Shown: piece after piece, positions 10,992 through 23,185 of the stretch
Layout of the letters: each line of letters begins with the position of its first letter
Numbering within the stretch: the first letter of the stretch is position 1
DNA from: Armigeres subalbatus
Lineage: Eukaryota; Arthropoda; Insecta; Diptera; Culicidae
Assembly: GCF_024139115.2 (NCBI RefSeq)
Contig: NC_085140.1
Span: forward strand, 43,370,180-43,434,179
Length of the DNA stretch: 64,000 bases
Direction: 5' to 3'
The notes under the pieces: model-generated
Databases searched by the model: none
Seen by the model: only the letters and a program-made list of their open reading frames with translations
Told to the model about the DNA's origin: nothing
Made by a program: the position numbers and the translations under genes

Positions 10992-11772
10992 TAGGGGTGG
11001 TGGAAATTCGCGGCAAAATTTTCAAAATTTCGCGGACGGCCAATTCAGAAAATCTTAAAATTCGCGGCCATTTCGCGGTAAATTATATTTCGGTACAAAA
11101 AATAAAAAAGACAATGTAGATTCCATATTTATTTAAATTGTTGCGTTTATTTATTTCAAATTATTTTCTTTTTATTATTTCTTTGCATTTCTGGTCAAAA
11201 GCACTTGGTTGAACCGCGAGACCGCGCAAAGCAGAGCATCGTGTGTAGCTCCTATTCATTCGTGTTGTTAGTTTTGTGTGCTTCGAACCAACAGCCCAAA
11301 CAGCGTTCGGTTGGCAGTTTGGCGCGCACATTCCGAATAATTGTATATTCTTTGAGGTTAAATTGACTTTTCCCGTCAAACAATTTTGTTGGGACAATCA
11401 ATTAATCGATTAATTCTCTTATTTAGGATAAACTTTCCTAAAGAATCCATATTTTTTACGTCTCTAACTATTTTTTAAAATTTGAAAGAAAAACAAAAAT
11501 TGTTTTTCAATTTAATTTTGGCTCAATATTCGACCAATTTCAGACTTTGCACTTAAAAAAATGTTTTTTTTTCTAGACGTTGAAAAATGCGTTATTTGTC
11601 GAGTTGGTATTGACTAGGTCAAGAAATCGCCTGAGGCAATAGAATGGAATACAATTTTTGACAGGAAAGGTTAATTTCGCGGTTTATCGCGAAAATGTTT
11701 AAATTTCGCGGCTAACATCAAATTTCGCGGATTTCGCGGCTTCCGCGAAATCGCGAATTTCTACCACCCCTA
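10992..11772. mobile_element. Non-autonomous hAT-type element inserted in the LINE ORF
   Basis: The 781-bp insert is bounded by the perfect 8-bp duplication GTTCGCAC (10984-10991 and 11773-11780). Its termini are inverted, TAGGGGTGGTGGAAATTCGCG on the left and the complement on the right. Eight-bp duplication is the hAT hallmark. The interior is AT-rich with repeated TTCGCGG words near both ends and encodes no transposase, so it depended on an element elsewhere. Confidence 0.9.
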
Positions 11773-11780
11773 GTTCGCAC

Positions 11781-11986
11781 CATTGATCCCTTCCAACAAA
11801 CCTCCTGCAGCGCTACGATGCCGAATCCACAGTCCTTGAGCACATCGGCGAGTATGCGGGTGCTCCCGATGAGGTTGAGAGATTTGCAGTTCCACGAATC
11901 GAGTTTCCAATCGCTAGTCCCTTTTCGTCGCAGTGGTCTTCGCCGATGGTTCCGGTCCGTACTCTCTTGTTGATTGTTCGTTGCTT
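11781..11986 (-). pseudogene. Displaced 5' coding segment of the RTE-like ORF
   Basis: Read on the minus strand toward 11781, the frame contains WKLDSWNCKSLNLIGSTRI and then ALQEVCWKGSM. These match the beginning of an AP-like endonuclease domain, with the QE of the metal-binding site. The frame meets the main ORF exactly in phase across one copy of the 8-bp duplication. It is open back to a stop at about 11987. The only in-frame Met is the last codon before the insert, so the true start may lie upstream in another frame or use a frameshift. Confidence 0.75.
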
Positions 11987-12365
11987 ATGTTTTTTTAAAG
12001 GCTGGCTTGCAGGGCCTGACCCCAAACCCCCTAAATTTCCGGAGGACTATTCCTCCTTATTCCCGGTAGACCATGGTGCACAGTTTCACTTAGAGTCCCT
12101 CGCTGGTACTCGGACGATGATCAGCCGCCCCTAACATGGAGAACAGACGCTGTTGTGAGCCGATCCTGACATGGAGAACAGACGCTCAATAAGATTTGCA
12201 CCTCCGGAGAGGAGCAAACCCCCCCCTTCTCTGTCAGCCTACGACCATAGTTCCCACCGGGGTTGGTTACCCGATCTTCCCTAAGGTTTCTCGTATCCCG
12301 GCCAGCACCGCGGGGAGGTAGGGATAGGAGTTGCTGGGTAAGAGGCTAAGGACCGCGAGATGGGG
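11987..12365 (-). other. 5' untranslated region of the RTE-like element
   Basis: GC-richer sequence than its surroundings with no long frame. It includes a partial direct duplication, ACATGGAGAACAGACGCT at about 12136 and again at about 12168. A related degenerate copy lies at 14334-14450, supporting that this belongs to the element. Confidence 0.5.
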
Positions 12366-12791
12366 TATATTTTATTCCTTCAGGTACGCGAAGTACTAAT
12401 GGTACGCTTTACCCAGCATTTGCCGTGCCAGGCTTTATCAAGACATTCATAAAACGTGTCCTTCACGTCTTCGGATTTATTACGATTACATTAGCTATTT
12501 CAATAGTCACTCAAATTTTTGAGCTAATTTGATTGTAATTGAACAGAGCACAAGCCGTTTGTATTTAATTTACTACGACAACCGTAACATTAGTCAAGAA
12601 AAAACGTTTCGCAGCACTGTCCATTGATCTATCAAAATATATTATTACGTTGTGAACAAAAGAAATTTAGCAAGCAAATAGATCGTCTTTTGTTTTGTCT
12701 TGTCTTATTTTAGCACATGCACAGCCAGTATTTAGCAAGCCATTATTTTGATAAGAAAATTATTTAGAGCTTTTTTTTGTGGAATATCTTC
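12366..12791. other. Spacer, nothing recognised
   Basis: AT-rich sequence between the retrotransposon 5' end and the palindromic repeat. No gene or RNA feature seen. Confidence 0.4.
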
Positions 12792-12955
12792 ACTTGTCAT
12801 AAGACGAGTTAATACTACCCCATTTAATTCCACCACTTTAGTCAAGAACGAGACACTGAAGACGGCGTTACTGCTGGAATCGAAATACGTATCTGTAAAA
12901 AAACAATCAAATGGTGGAATCAAATGAAATAGTACTAACTGGTGTTATGGCATGT
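12792..12955. repeat. Palindromic repeat (CTTGTCATAAGACGAGT family), copy 1
   Basis: The left arm CTTGTCATAAGACGAGTT...ATTCCACCA and the right arm TGGTGGAAT...GGTGTTATGGCATG are imperfect inverted repeats. They enclose GAGACACTGAAGACGGC and GAAATACGTATCTGT. A clearly related copy lies at 33955-34065 and a weaker one near 19395-19570. I recognise it as a common Aedes-type interspersed repeat but cannot name it. Confidence 0.65.
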
Positions 12956-14160
12956 GCGATCGTCTTTGTTGCGAAACGATCATAATTTATCAGTAAAATG
13001 AAAGTTGTTACTATTCACAGAGATGTCGAAAAACGGCTGTATATTGCCAAAGTAGTGCTTCGAACACCCACGTGTAAGTCTGTATGTGACAAAAAGCATC
13101 AAAATACCATGATACAAACATAAAACCTATTTTTAGGGACATTTTGAGGTTTTGGCCATCATTTGTTCTTGAGCGAACCACTGTGCGATGATGCACGCTG
13201 CTTCATACGATATGGTACACTTGCAACCCGCAGACAACAGACAGTGGACCGTATTCAAACTCTTGATATCGTACTCCGCTTTCAGTGCCATCTCTCATGC
13301 TGGCACACCATACCTGATAATCTACAGAGGTACGCTCGCAATCACCTACGCATCTAATCCTCAAATCAACATCAGTCTTATTCTCATGAACCGAGTTGAA
13401 CTGCTTCGCAGTGTTTAAGATTTAATAGGGCTGCCTGCCTGTCTGAAGCCCTTCCCATTGCACCGGATGGGTGTTTGTTGTCTACACCAGGAGCGCAGAT
13501 CAAACACTACGGTGCGACCTGACAGATGCGAGATTGGTAACCTTCTGCTCCACACTTCGATCAGGGCCCTCATAGTCATGCGACTTGAGACTATAATCGC
13601 AGTACCTAAATCAGGTTCGGGGTTGTTGGTTTACCAGCCGATTCACCTTCAGCTAGGCCTTATCAAGCACTTTCTTGACATCTGCCTTGGAACTTTCAAA
13701 GAATTTCTTTTGTAAATTGTGTAGTGTTCACAATGGAAACTACAAACAAAATTTCCGAAAAAAAAACAGAAAAAAAAATTCCCTAGGAATTTTGTTTCCC
13801 GGATTTTTTCGTGGAAGTTCAGAAGAACGCTTCTTTTCTAACCCGTATGATGTTGTAATTTTGTTGCACATATCACTACATATAGTGATGCTTGCTCGAT
13901 TGCGTGTTGTTTGCTGCACGAACAAACAAGATGCAAACAAAAAGCAAGGGTTTTGAAGTTTGAGAGATGCCGCTCTGCACCTTCAAGAGCTGATGCAATG
14001 GCGAGAAACCACCGTTCAGTAGGATAGCGCAAGATGAATATTTTTCCTTCATTCATCGACATTGTTGCAGATGATTTCAATAGATTTCATAGATCCGTCT
14101 TGCCATCAAGGTGCCGGCTAGAGTAAACGTGACGTGCGACGCGTCGCATCGCTTGGTCGC
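12956..14160. other. Spacer, nothing recognised
   Basis: Only short open frames. The 13430-13700 part is GC-richer and may be an old retrotransposon fragment, but no motif supports a call. Confidence 0.35.
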
Positions 14161-14189
14161 ATCTACTCTGACTTGCTCCTAAGGCTTCT

Positions 14190-14325
14190 CGTGACACCCC
14201 TCCAGACGTTCTGGATTTAGACATTTTTACCAGCAGTGATGAAGATGTGTGCCGAGCGATCCAGAAACTGAAGTTTTCATTTTGCGCTGGACCGAACGGA
14301 TTACCTGCTGCGAGTATGGTGAGCG
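14190..14325 (+). pseudogene. Fragment of a non-LTR reverse transcriptase N-terminus
   Basis: A short frame reads SSDEDVCRAIQKLK and then AGPNGLPAA. This matches the start of the reverse transcriptase fingers in non-LTR elements, where AI.KLK...GPDGIP is typical. It breaks at 14325 and nothing downstream continues it. Confidence 0.55.
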
Positions 14326-14333
14326 TGCAACTT

Positions 14334-14450
14334 ATTTAAATTTCCGGAGGACCATAGATCAAAGTTTTGTTTAGAGTCCTTCAGCAGACGCTGCTGTGAG
14401 CCTTGACCAATAGACGCTCAATCAGATTTCGTCCTCCTTCCCTTGTAGTT
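14334..14450 (-). repeat. Degenerate 5' UTR fragment of the RTE-like element
   Basis: AAATTTCCGGAGGACCATAG, TTTAGAGTCC, CAGACGCTGCTGTGAGCC and AGACGCTCAAT follow the same order as in 12030-12200, on the same strand. This is therefore a second, decayed copy of that 5' region. Confidence 0.6.
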
Positions 14451-15217
14451 TGGTGAAATACAAATAATAATATCAACAGATCAAATCGTTTAAAAAATAG
14501 AGGAGGTACTACACTAGACTACAATAGATGGCGGTTATCATCATGACATCATCATTATCAACTGTTACTTATAGTGCATTCTCTTTATATGCAGATTAGA
14601 AATACATTTTAAATTAAAATTTGTAGTCTAAATGAACCAAACTGTATGAACTAGGTAACTGTATTTTTATTATGCATCAAGGGGCCGTCCAGAAACCACG
14701 TGGTCATATTTTTGAAGATTTTTAACCCCCCCCCCCCCCCATGTGGCTTATCGTGGTCATTTGGCAGACCCCCCCCCCCTCCCTATGACCACGTGGTTTT
14801 TTCAAAAACCAAAAAATTAAAAAAAAACTTATATAACTAAAACATATGGTTAACCCGATCAATTTTGAAGATGAACAAAAACAGAAATTTCAGCTGATTC
14901 AAAATCAAACTAAACCCAGCATGGAAATTATAAATTTTTATGAATTCTAACATTTTGATGATGTTATCATGTTGTAATCTGTATCAGGTATTAGGATATC
15001 TAGAACTCGCACACCTTCGATGCATAAGGATACGAAAAAAATGTGGACTCGCGAATATGTTATAAAAATTTCTAATGGCTTAGAAACTTTCCAAATTATT
15101 CCTATATTTTTTAATTTTTTGGCATTGAATGCTAGTTTTCATTTTATATCTACAGTCTTCAATATCTTTGGGTTCCTTTCGGTATTCTAGAATTTATTGT
15201 TATATTTTGCTATTTAA

Positions 15218-17127
15218 CCCTTTCAGGACGATTTTTTACATGGCTTTAACGTACATATTTAGGGTTTTCCACTCGATCTTGCCAAAACTAGTATAGTAAG
15301 AACTGAAAAGTCGTATTTTTTTTTTCGGGTGTCATAGGCCAAACTGCTCTGAAGTACATATCCTTGAAAGTATCAAAAATCATGCCAAGAAACAAAATGT
15401 CCTAAGTTGAGAATATATTCACAAATATTGATGTAATCATGAGAGATGATATTACGGAGTTTTGAAACGACCCGATCAACCAAGTTCTGAACGATGTATC
15501 CGTACATCGCTAAGCATCCAAGCAGGTTCATTGAGCCGATGCGATTTCATTTATTACTTTCACAACCTACAATAGACCTTCCATGAGTCGATGTTCTAAG
15601 ATACGATATCGTCTGAAGTAGAAACCCTGCTTAAAAAATTATAAAAATTTTCCATAACAATTAGGAAATTTCCAATAAAGAAATCATGGTCCTATGAACA
15701 ATAAAAAAATATTAATTTTTCTACAAATAATGCAAAATTTTCATAAACAATTAAGAATTTTCCACAAAACAAAAATAAATTAACACTTTGAAAACTAAAA
15801 ATTGCAATTATGAAAAAAAAATTTCCATAAAGAAATCGAAATGTTTCACGGAAAAAAATACAATCATTCCATAAATAAATCAGTATTAGCAATAAATAGT
15901 TACAAAATTTTCCACAAAATAAATATTTTTTTTACCAAAAATTAAAACCTTTCCACGAAAAAATCAATAAAGAGCATTAAAAAAAGGATATTTTCCATGA
16001 AAGAATATAAAATAATATATAAATTGAGCATTTTTCAGTGGATAACCTCTTCTTTGGAAGCGTTTGAAGTTCATGGAAAATGTTATCAATTTGATTGCTT
16101 TTTAGTATTTTCTCAATGTAAATTTTCTTATTTTTGCGGATCCCAAAACGAATCGATTAGGGAAAAATCTTGCATATCGGTCAACCCGATCGCGAGTTAA
16201 ATCGTCAGGAAGGAAACTCATTTTTATTATATAGATATTTTGTGGAAAAAAATATTTTTTGTGGAAAAGAATATTTTTTTTCTGAAAACATTTGTAATTG
16301 TTTATTGCTAATATTGATTTATTCATGAACATTTTGTTATTTTTTTCATGGAACATTTCTGTGTGGAAAATTATTATTTTATAATTGCAATTTTTGCTTT
16401 TACAAGTGTTAATTTATTATTGTTTTGTGGAAAATTTTCAACTGTTTACTGTTTTGCATAAAAATTTTATATCTATTTAATACTCATGTCCTGATTTCTT
16501 TATTGTAAATTTATTTTATTATGTAAAATTTCTACTTTTTTCTTTATTAAATAGATTTTCAGTCCAGAGCTGGTTCATCTCTCAAACCCAGTGCTTCTAG
16601 AGCCCTATAAAAAAGTTTGCGAACAAACCTCATTGTCATTGTGCAACTTGATGTTGACTCAATTTTGGGTACCTTGTCTCTTGGATATCATGTTAATGGA
16701 AATTAGGATCATATGCTTATTGCATCGGATTAGGTATATACCGATGATGAAGACATTGCTGATAGATATCGTGGGCTGAACTCGAGAACGTTTTGGATTA
16801 CCTTGAGCATCTCGTATTCCTGAATATTAATCACTGGCTTAACGTTCAGGATGACCCATCTTATCTAAGTATTCAGAATGATGAAACAATGTGGTTTACG
16901 ATTCAAACATTTCAACTTCATTTGCATGCTCTTAGAATCGAAATCTTCCCAAGGTCTCGGATATCTGAGTTTCCAGGGTCAGTCAAATTTGAGCTCCCAT
17001 ATTTTTTCTGTAAAGCCATTATCTAGATGAACAATTTTGCTGAAGAAAATGGTGGCCTAGCTCTCTTTTGTGATTTTATAGACAATCTGAAAAGCTGGGC
17101 CTATATGACCCATCCGTCTTGAAAGGG
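15218..17127. mobile_element. piggyBac-like non-autonomous element candidate
   Basis: The left end is TTAA followed by CCCTTTCAGGACG. The right end is CGTCTTGAAAGGG followed by TTGA. TTAA target sites and CCCTTT-type termini are typical of piggyBac elements; the right site has one substitution. The interior (1.9 kb) is AT-rich with no transposase that I recognise and contains the large inverted arms at 15674-16506. Confidence 0.5.
15674..16506. repeat. Large imperfect inverted repeat, arms ~270 bp
   Basis: The left arm (15674-15944) begins AATAAAGAAATCATGGTCC and the right arm (16232-16506) ends CTGATTTCTTTATT. In between, matched landmarks in inverse order include AATAAATTAACACTT, AAAATTGCAATTAT and AATAAATCAGTATTAGCAAT. 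About 285 bp separate the arms. Confidence 0.75.
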
Positions 17128-18389
17128 TTGAGATTTGTATTGGAAATGAATTTCAATCGTTATTATAACACTATTATTTAACCTAGGCTTCTTAAGCCTA
17201 AATTATTGCCTACATTTGTTGTTGGATTAATTTTAAATTCCAAGATCTTCTGAATTTTCAAGAATAATTATTCTGGAGTTGCAAGGGAACCCTTCAGAAT
17301 ATTGACAAGAAATTCTTCGGAGTCTCAACGGAAAAATCTTTAGAATTTCAACGACATTTTTTCCGAAATTATGTGGAAGAGTTCCGAAAAATGTTCGGTA
17401 GAAATTTTAAAGAACTAGAAGAATCCGTAGAAGGATCCGAAATGCATATTCACGTTGAAAATTCTAATAAACATCAAATTCCGAAGAATTCCCAGTATAA
17501 ATTAGAAAAAAATTCCAGCTGACTTTTTTTACAGAATCTCTAAAATTTATTTTCAAAATCCTGGGCAACATTAATGAATCTACAAAAGAAATTCTTCTAA
17601 ATTTCCAATGGAAATTTTTTGACGTAATATAGGGGGGGGGGGTGATCATTCTGCAGAATCAAATTTAAGACCGTCACGAAAATTGGTCAGGAAGTATGTA
17701 CTAATAACTCAATCAATAACTCAAATCGATCAACAAACTGTTTAGGATTTTGCACAATCATTAGAAACAATTAAATAAAGGCGCTAAACTATTGAAAATT
17801 GAATATCATCAGGAACTGTTGAAAACTTGTTATACACAGTTCATTGCCTACATTTCGTAAAAACATGAACAGTTTTCAAAATTGTAGTTGCAGACCGCTG
17901 ATGCAAAAGTGTCGGCGGCGTGATGCCAAAAACCATCTGCGGCGGTGGCGTGCGAAATTTTTTAAAATTATTTTTCCTTTCCAAATTTTGTTTGTGGAAA
18001 TTGAGACAGAATCGCAACCTGTTTTTTCGTTATTTTTTTATATGGAAATAGGATCAAAGGCTAAAATGGTCCAATAACGTAGATATGCATCGGCGTTGCG
18101 CCCGACGCTGCGTTACCGGTTTTTTCCGATGCACACCTACGTCTTTTTAACGCTGAGTTGAAAAGACGCTACGTGGGCATCATCTCGCTTTGCGTTTAAT
18201 GATTAAATCATTAAATTTTAATGCTTTGTATTTTTTAAACCGCTATTGTTATTCACCAAAAGTTTTTCGTGTAAAAAAAAACCACGTGGTTCGAGAGCAA
18301 CACCCCCCCTCCCCCCATGTGGCTTATCGTGGTCATTTTCCAAACCCCCCCTCCCCCCATATATGACCACGTGGTTTCTGGACGGCCCC

Positions 18390-19394
18390 CAACAGAAAAG
18401 ACTCCAACCAAACTCGGAACGTGATTTTTCTCTATTTTTTCGTCCTAGGATCTTCAGCTTCATGCTTTCGCACTTAACAGTTTCTTGCACTACTGCAACT
18501 TTTCCGAATGTATTTTTTGTTTCGTTCGAAGAGGATGGCAACCGGAGCAACGAAGATGCGAAGGTTTGGTCGTTTGCCATCGAGCAGCAGGAGTTGATCT
18601 TTCGCAAAGTGTTCCGTTGCAAAGTTAGCGCTCGCCATTATTTATAATGAAGTGTTAACGATTTAGGAGTGGTGGAAAGTTGTACACCCGTGTAGAGCTA
18701 ATGGTGCTGTATACTTTTGCTGTGGTTTTTCATCCTTTTATGTTAGTGTGAATAGCCGGAAAGATAACGTCAAGAGATACTCCATTCAGAATTGTAGATA
18801 GAGAACAGAAACATTCAAGACCATGTGCAAGGGAGGGGCTGACCTCGGGATTGAATTCTCCCTAATTGGATCTTCTGCCCAATGTAAAGGAGCCTCTTTT
18901 CACCTAATTCTCTTTCACGATTCTTGTAATTTCAACATTATAGGCACGGGTCTAGATTGTAAGACAGATTATAATCATTTCTGTACTAAAATTGCACGCT
19001 AGTGGTCATTCAAAGTTAAATTGAACGATATTATTCAACATCATACCTGGCTTCGTAAGCCGCATACCAACTTTAATAATTTCCAATAAAGAAATTGTGT
19101 TCAAAGCAGAGATTTACATGAAGGTATATCGAAAGTTTTATGTAAAAAGAGCAAATAAATTAAAAATAAGTGACAAAATAAAATTTCCGTTGATAAATGC
19201 AAATTTTCTATAAATACATTCAAATGAAAAACATATTTTTGAAAGTTTAAAATTTAAAGTTTCAAAGCCATTAGAAACATGAAAAAATTGGCATATTTTT
19301 TTTATGAAGAAAAAACAATTCAAACTTTTTGTATTTTTGCAGCTTTATTTTTTATTAATAATGCAAAAGTAAATTATGATTAGTAAAAAATTTG
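18390..19394. other. Spacer, nothing recognised
   Basis: AT-rich sequence with a few short frames. The 19080-19330 part resembles the A/T composition of the 15.7-16.5 kb arms and starts with the same CAATAAAGAAAT phrase, so it may be a decayed relative. Confidence 0.3.
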
Positions 19395-19570
19395 CTATAA
19401 GACGAGTGCTATTCCGTTTAACTCCCTCGACATTCCGTATACATATCTTGATAGGAACAGTTTACTTAAAAGGTGAGAATCATTGTCTTGTCCTTTATTG
19501 GGCTCAAGACTGGCTTATTACAAATTGCTGGAATTAAATGGAATATTCCTAATTCGTACTATGGCAAGCA
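19395..19570. repeat. Weak copy of the CTTGTCATAAGACGAGT repeat
   Basis: CTATAAGACGAGTGCTATTC at the left and GAATTAAATGGAATATTCC...CGTACTATGGCAAG at the right resemble the two arms of the repeat at 12792-12955. The centre is different. Confidence 0.4.
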
Positions 19571-19969
19571 AAAAATCCAATTATTCTATGAATAATTTGC
19601 ATATTTTCCTTCTAGGGGTGAAATGGCTCTTTCAAAGTGTCATTATTTTTTTCAATTTTTGTTAGATGGAATTATTTAGCACTATAGCTTTCAAATTTCT
19701 ATGAAATATTTCAAATTCTGACGTGTAGTTTATTTTGCTGCCCGGTTTCAACCCAAGCTTCAACCACTAGCTGAAAATTAGATTTCCACAACTTCTCAGA
19801 AATGGTGGCAGCAGGCAATCGCTTGGAAATTTGCGTACCTACGTCGCTTTCCACGAGCGTCGCCGTGTCGGTCATCGCGCAAGTTCAAAGCAAAGGCTAC
19901 GGTTTCATTTGCACACAATCACACCGAGCGTTTGCAGAACGAAAGTTGAGGTTTGGAATGCCGTAATTA

Positions 19970-20188
19970 GGGGAAGCTGGGGTAATATGCACCCCCGGGG
20001 CAAAACGACCCTTTGGCATTTTTGAGTACAATTTCGGCAATTTTTCCAGAGTATTTACTACAGCGCATGTAGTTCGAATCTCGAACTATCAATCCAGTAG
20101 TAAACATTCTTGAAAATATTCCAGGAACACCGCTAAAAATGCCAAAAGGTCGTTTTGCCCCGGGGGTGCATATTACCCCAGATACCCC
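19970..20188. mobile_element. Palindromic MITE with ~45-bp terminal inverted repeats
   Basis: Both termini read GGGG(AAG/TAT)CTGGGGTAA, followed by TATGCACCCCCGGGGCAAAA, in opposite orientation, flanked by TA. The repeat extends through CGACC and TTGGCATTTTT. Length is 219 bp with no coding capacity. Confidence 0.85.
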
Positions 20189-20190
20189 TA

Positions 20191-21507
20191 ATTCGAAGAG
20201 CAAACCTTCTCGGGGGAGCTTGTTGCTCCACTACTACGGGGATGGCGTTATATTCCGAGAAGAGGGTTAATGGCCTGACCTGAAACTTTTGTAGGGTGCG
20301 AAGCAATTTACCTGAACCGGCTCATTAGAGCTGTTGATAGCAGTTTTGTTTTAGCAGGTAGTTCAGATATGAACATTGTATGTGGGTAAAATTTAATAAA
20401 ATTCAAAATTTCATAATGTGCTAGCGGAAAGATGACATTGAAATACCTTTTTATCAAGACCAGTTGACCAGCTGAGTTTTGAGCCGAGTATACCTGAAAA
20501 AGAAACAAAAATGGAAATGAATAATGATCGAGGTAACATTTGGAAGTTAGTATGAAGAATCAGACAATGATAGACTGGATTTGCATCGAGATAGATACAC
20601 CATATTGAGCTACATAATATGCATCACCTTGCATTCCGTTGGTAGCAAAGTATTTCGTAGATTGCATACTGATAGCTGCCGTAGGTATATTGGTCAGTCG
20701 TACAAAGAAAACGAGAATCATTTATTTTCAATTTATTCGTATACCTATACAGTTATGGGGTTGAAGAATATTTTATACGATTTATGGTCAAATAAAACCA
20801 CTAAACGAAAGCTTTAGAAGAAAAATGGGAAAATTTTGTTTGGCGCTTGGTGCTATTTGGCAGAGCGCCGATCATTATCTTTATAATCCTCCAACTGCTT
20901 ATGGAAAGTTATTTTTAGACGATAGAAATCTAATTATATGTCTGCAAAGAAAGGGAAGGAAATAATGATATGACATCTACTTAACAAGAGACCAGCAAGC
21001 TTCCGACACCCTCATGGATGTCAAACAGTTTAAACTTTAAAAATTAAGAACGAAAAAACAAACAGTTTGAAATGTCAACGTGGCACACTTTCACTTTGAT
21101 CTCTTACCTCTCGAGTATAAAAAGAATAATGTTGGCACTGTTTCTATTTGATATGTTTGGAACCCGCGGAACGAAGTAACTGAAAACTCTACACACAAAT
21201 CTGAGTCTACACAGTTGTTGATCGGGTCTGTTCAATTTAAATTCAAATTTTCCATCCGCTTTCTTATTACATTCTCTTACTGAAATATATTCTGAGCGAT
21301 GCTAAATGACACAAGCCACACGTCAATTCGTTAACTAACTGTAATTAAATTATTCAAATATAAATGCCTTCAAAAATGAAATATTCCATTTCCTGGAGGT
21401 TTGTCGAAGGAAAGCATTATATTGTTGGTCCCAGGATTGTCTACAAAGGACTTCAAACGTCCTCTACGTGAATCAAAAACCATACCACATTTACTAGTTT
21501 AATGAAG
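20191..21507. other. Spacer, nothing recognised
   Basis: AT-rich sequence with short frames and no recognised family. Confidence 0.4.
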
Positions 21508-21509
21508 TA

Positions 21510-21628
21510 CACTGACTCCACAATCATGGGTCACCCACTAATATGGGTCATTTCCATTTGATCAACGTGAAAAATGAACTGGCTAATAATTGTTACAAAG
21601 TGATCCATACATATATGTGGGGTCAGTG
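21510..21628. mobile_element. Small MITE, TA target duplication
   Basis: CACTGACTCCACA at the left and TGTGGGGTCAGTG at the right are inverted, each flanked by TA. GGTCAC and GTGATCC continue the symmetry inside. Length is 119 bp. Confidence 0.65.
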
Positions 21629-21630
21629 TA

Positions 21631-22182
21631 CATACACTTTCGAGAAAAATTGACTACTCAAATATGGCCAAATTGGGTCACTAAACAGATATTATTTGCG
21701 CTGCAAGGAGAGCAGACCAACTCAGATTTTCGGTCTTTTGTTGCCGCACGTGCCATGCTACCATTCCGTTTCCGTTCCCATGAACTTAGGAGACGTGGTC
21801 GGTACCGTTATTAGCTTTGTTGAGATATAGACTCTTCAAATGTTGTACGCTGAGAGCAGGATGTTTGCTCGTTCTGGCTTATCATGGAGTACTTACCTAG
21901 CATCAAAAAAGCGTACCGTTCATCGAGCAAAGCTATAGGCGAAGCCAAATATTGACATCCAATTTATGATACTCGAAACCATCTTCGAAAAAATGGCTAC
22001 TTACTTCATTTAATGCATGGCAGATGGCTTGGCATGTTGTGACTTGTGAGGACTGTTCTGCACTGCTCTTCTACGCATACAAGTCACATATGTATTACAT
22101 TTTGGATTTATTTTCGGTCAAATAGTGGTCTATTTTGAATGCTGACAAGAAAATGCTCGGAAATACAACCGTCATTTCCAGG
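21631..22182. other. Spacer, nothing recognised
   Basis: Only short frames and no repeat boundary before the target duplication at 22183. Confidence 0.4.
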
Positions 22183-22190
22183 ATCAGGAT

Positions 22191-22863
22191 CAGTGGTGGA
22201 AATTTGCGAATCTTACTCACAAAACAAGAAGTAGGCAATGCAAAAGACTCGCGAACATTTGTTTTGCCTTTTTCTTGCCTACCTACTACTCGCAGAGAAA
22301 ACAAAAAAACGAACACCGAAAAATGTTCGTGAAGCTTCGCGAGTCATTCGGGTTACAACCAGGTTTTTTTTTTACACGGTTGGAGTTCATTAATTTCTCG
22401 GTTAACCTGAACTTTTACAGCTTTTTATATACCCCCTGAATTTTCTTTGATTTTTTGTGAATTTTTTCGTGGGGTTAACTCATTGTTTCATTGACGTTGA
22501 AGGTCTTAAACGACCAAAACCAAACCGTGTAAAAAAAAAACCTGGGTGTAATTTGCTAAAAGTCATAAAACAACATCGGAACTTATTTCTCACTGATGTT
22601 CGAGCAAGAACACAATTGTTTATTGTTGTTGTGTTTATGTCAAGTCAAATCTATCCATTGTTTTCGAAGTAATCACAAAAACTCGCGACCGTGTTTTATC
22701 TCCCGAACCAAATACACCCCGGCTTTTTGTGTTGGCTCTGCCCGTACTCGCGAACAAAGCAAGCGCCAGAAAAATGCAGGCAGTTGGTTCGCGCGAGTTT
22801 GGCATTTTTGGTAGGTCCAATTACACTTTTTTCTTACTCGTGAAGCGAGTATTCCCACCACTG
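22191..22863. mobile_element. Non-autonomous hAT-type element
   Basis: Bounded by the perfect 8-bp duplication ATCAGGAT (22183-22190 and 22864-22871). Inverted termini begin CAGTGGTGGAAAT and end ATTCCCACCACTG. The 673-bp interior contains several ACTCGCGAA-type words near both ends and no transposase. Confidence 0.9.
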
Positions 22864-23185
22864 ATCAGGATACTTCAATACTGGCTGTGCATGTCCTAAG
22901 ACAAGACAAGAATAGTCTTTTTTGTATTCAACTTTTTAGATTTAGTTTTAGGAATTCTGTCGTGAAGTTTGATTTGGACCGGAAGTATTGCAAAATTCTT
23001 GTTGCCTACATGATTCATGCTAACCTGTTTATAAGATACAGAATTTTCACGTCATTTATTTTGAAACGCATCATAATGAGTCGTTCATATTTCTGCCTTT
23101 CTCGCTTAACAAAGTTCTACCGAAAGCTATCATTTCACTCCAAAACCGAACTCATTGAAACCTAGGATCCCATAGTGTTATGCTA

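Larger units (their letters stand above)
8171..12365 (-). mobile_element. RTE-like non-LTR retrotransposon, near full length, interrupted
   Basis: One long ORF with endonuclease then reverse transcriptase, a very short 3' untranslated region of about 30 bp ending in a TGAA-rich tail (8171-8201), and a GC-rich 5' region to about 12365. Single-ORF architecture with a tiny 3' UTR is typical of RTE elements. A hAT-type insert at 10992-11772 splits the coding region. The 5' limit is judged from the change to AT-rich sequence, and no target duplication was found. Confidence 0.75.
14681..18389. mobile_element. Candidate 3.7-kb element (or MITE pair) with GGGGCCGTCC termini
   Basis: The left end GGGGCCGTCCAGAAACCACG and the right end, its exact complement, extend to about 28 matching bases. 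Both are flanked by CAA, giving a possible 3-bp duplication. Each end also contains its own inverted CCACGTGG words and C-homopolymer blocks around ATGTGGCTTATCGTGGTCAT (14740-14760 and 18318-18337). An alternative is two separate ~130-bp palindromic MITEs, at 14681-14813 and 18266-18389, with ordinary sequence between. No transposase is visible inside. Confidence 0.45.

Noticed and set aside
8229..10994. Plus-strand frames of 60-185 codons across the retrotransposon
   Set aside because: They are antisense shadows of the minus-strand endonuclease-reverse transcriptase frame.
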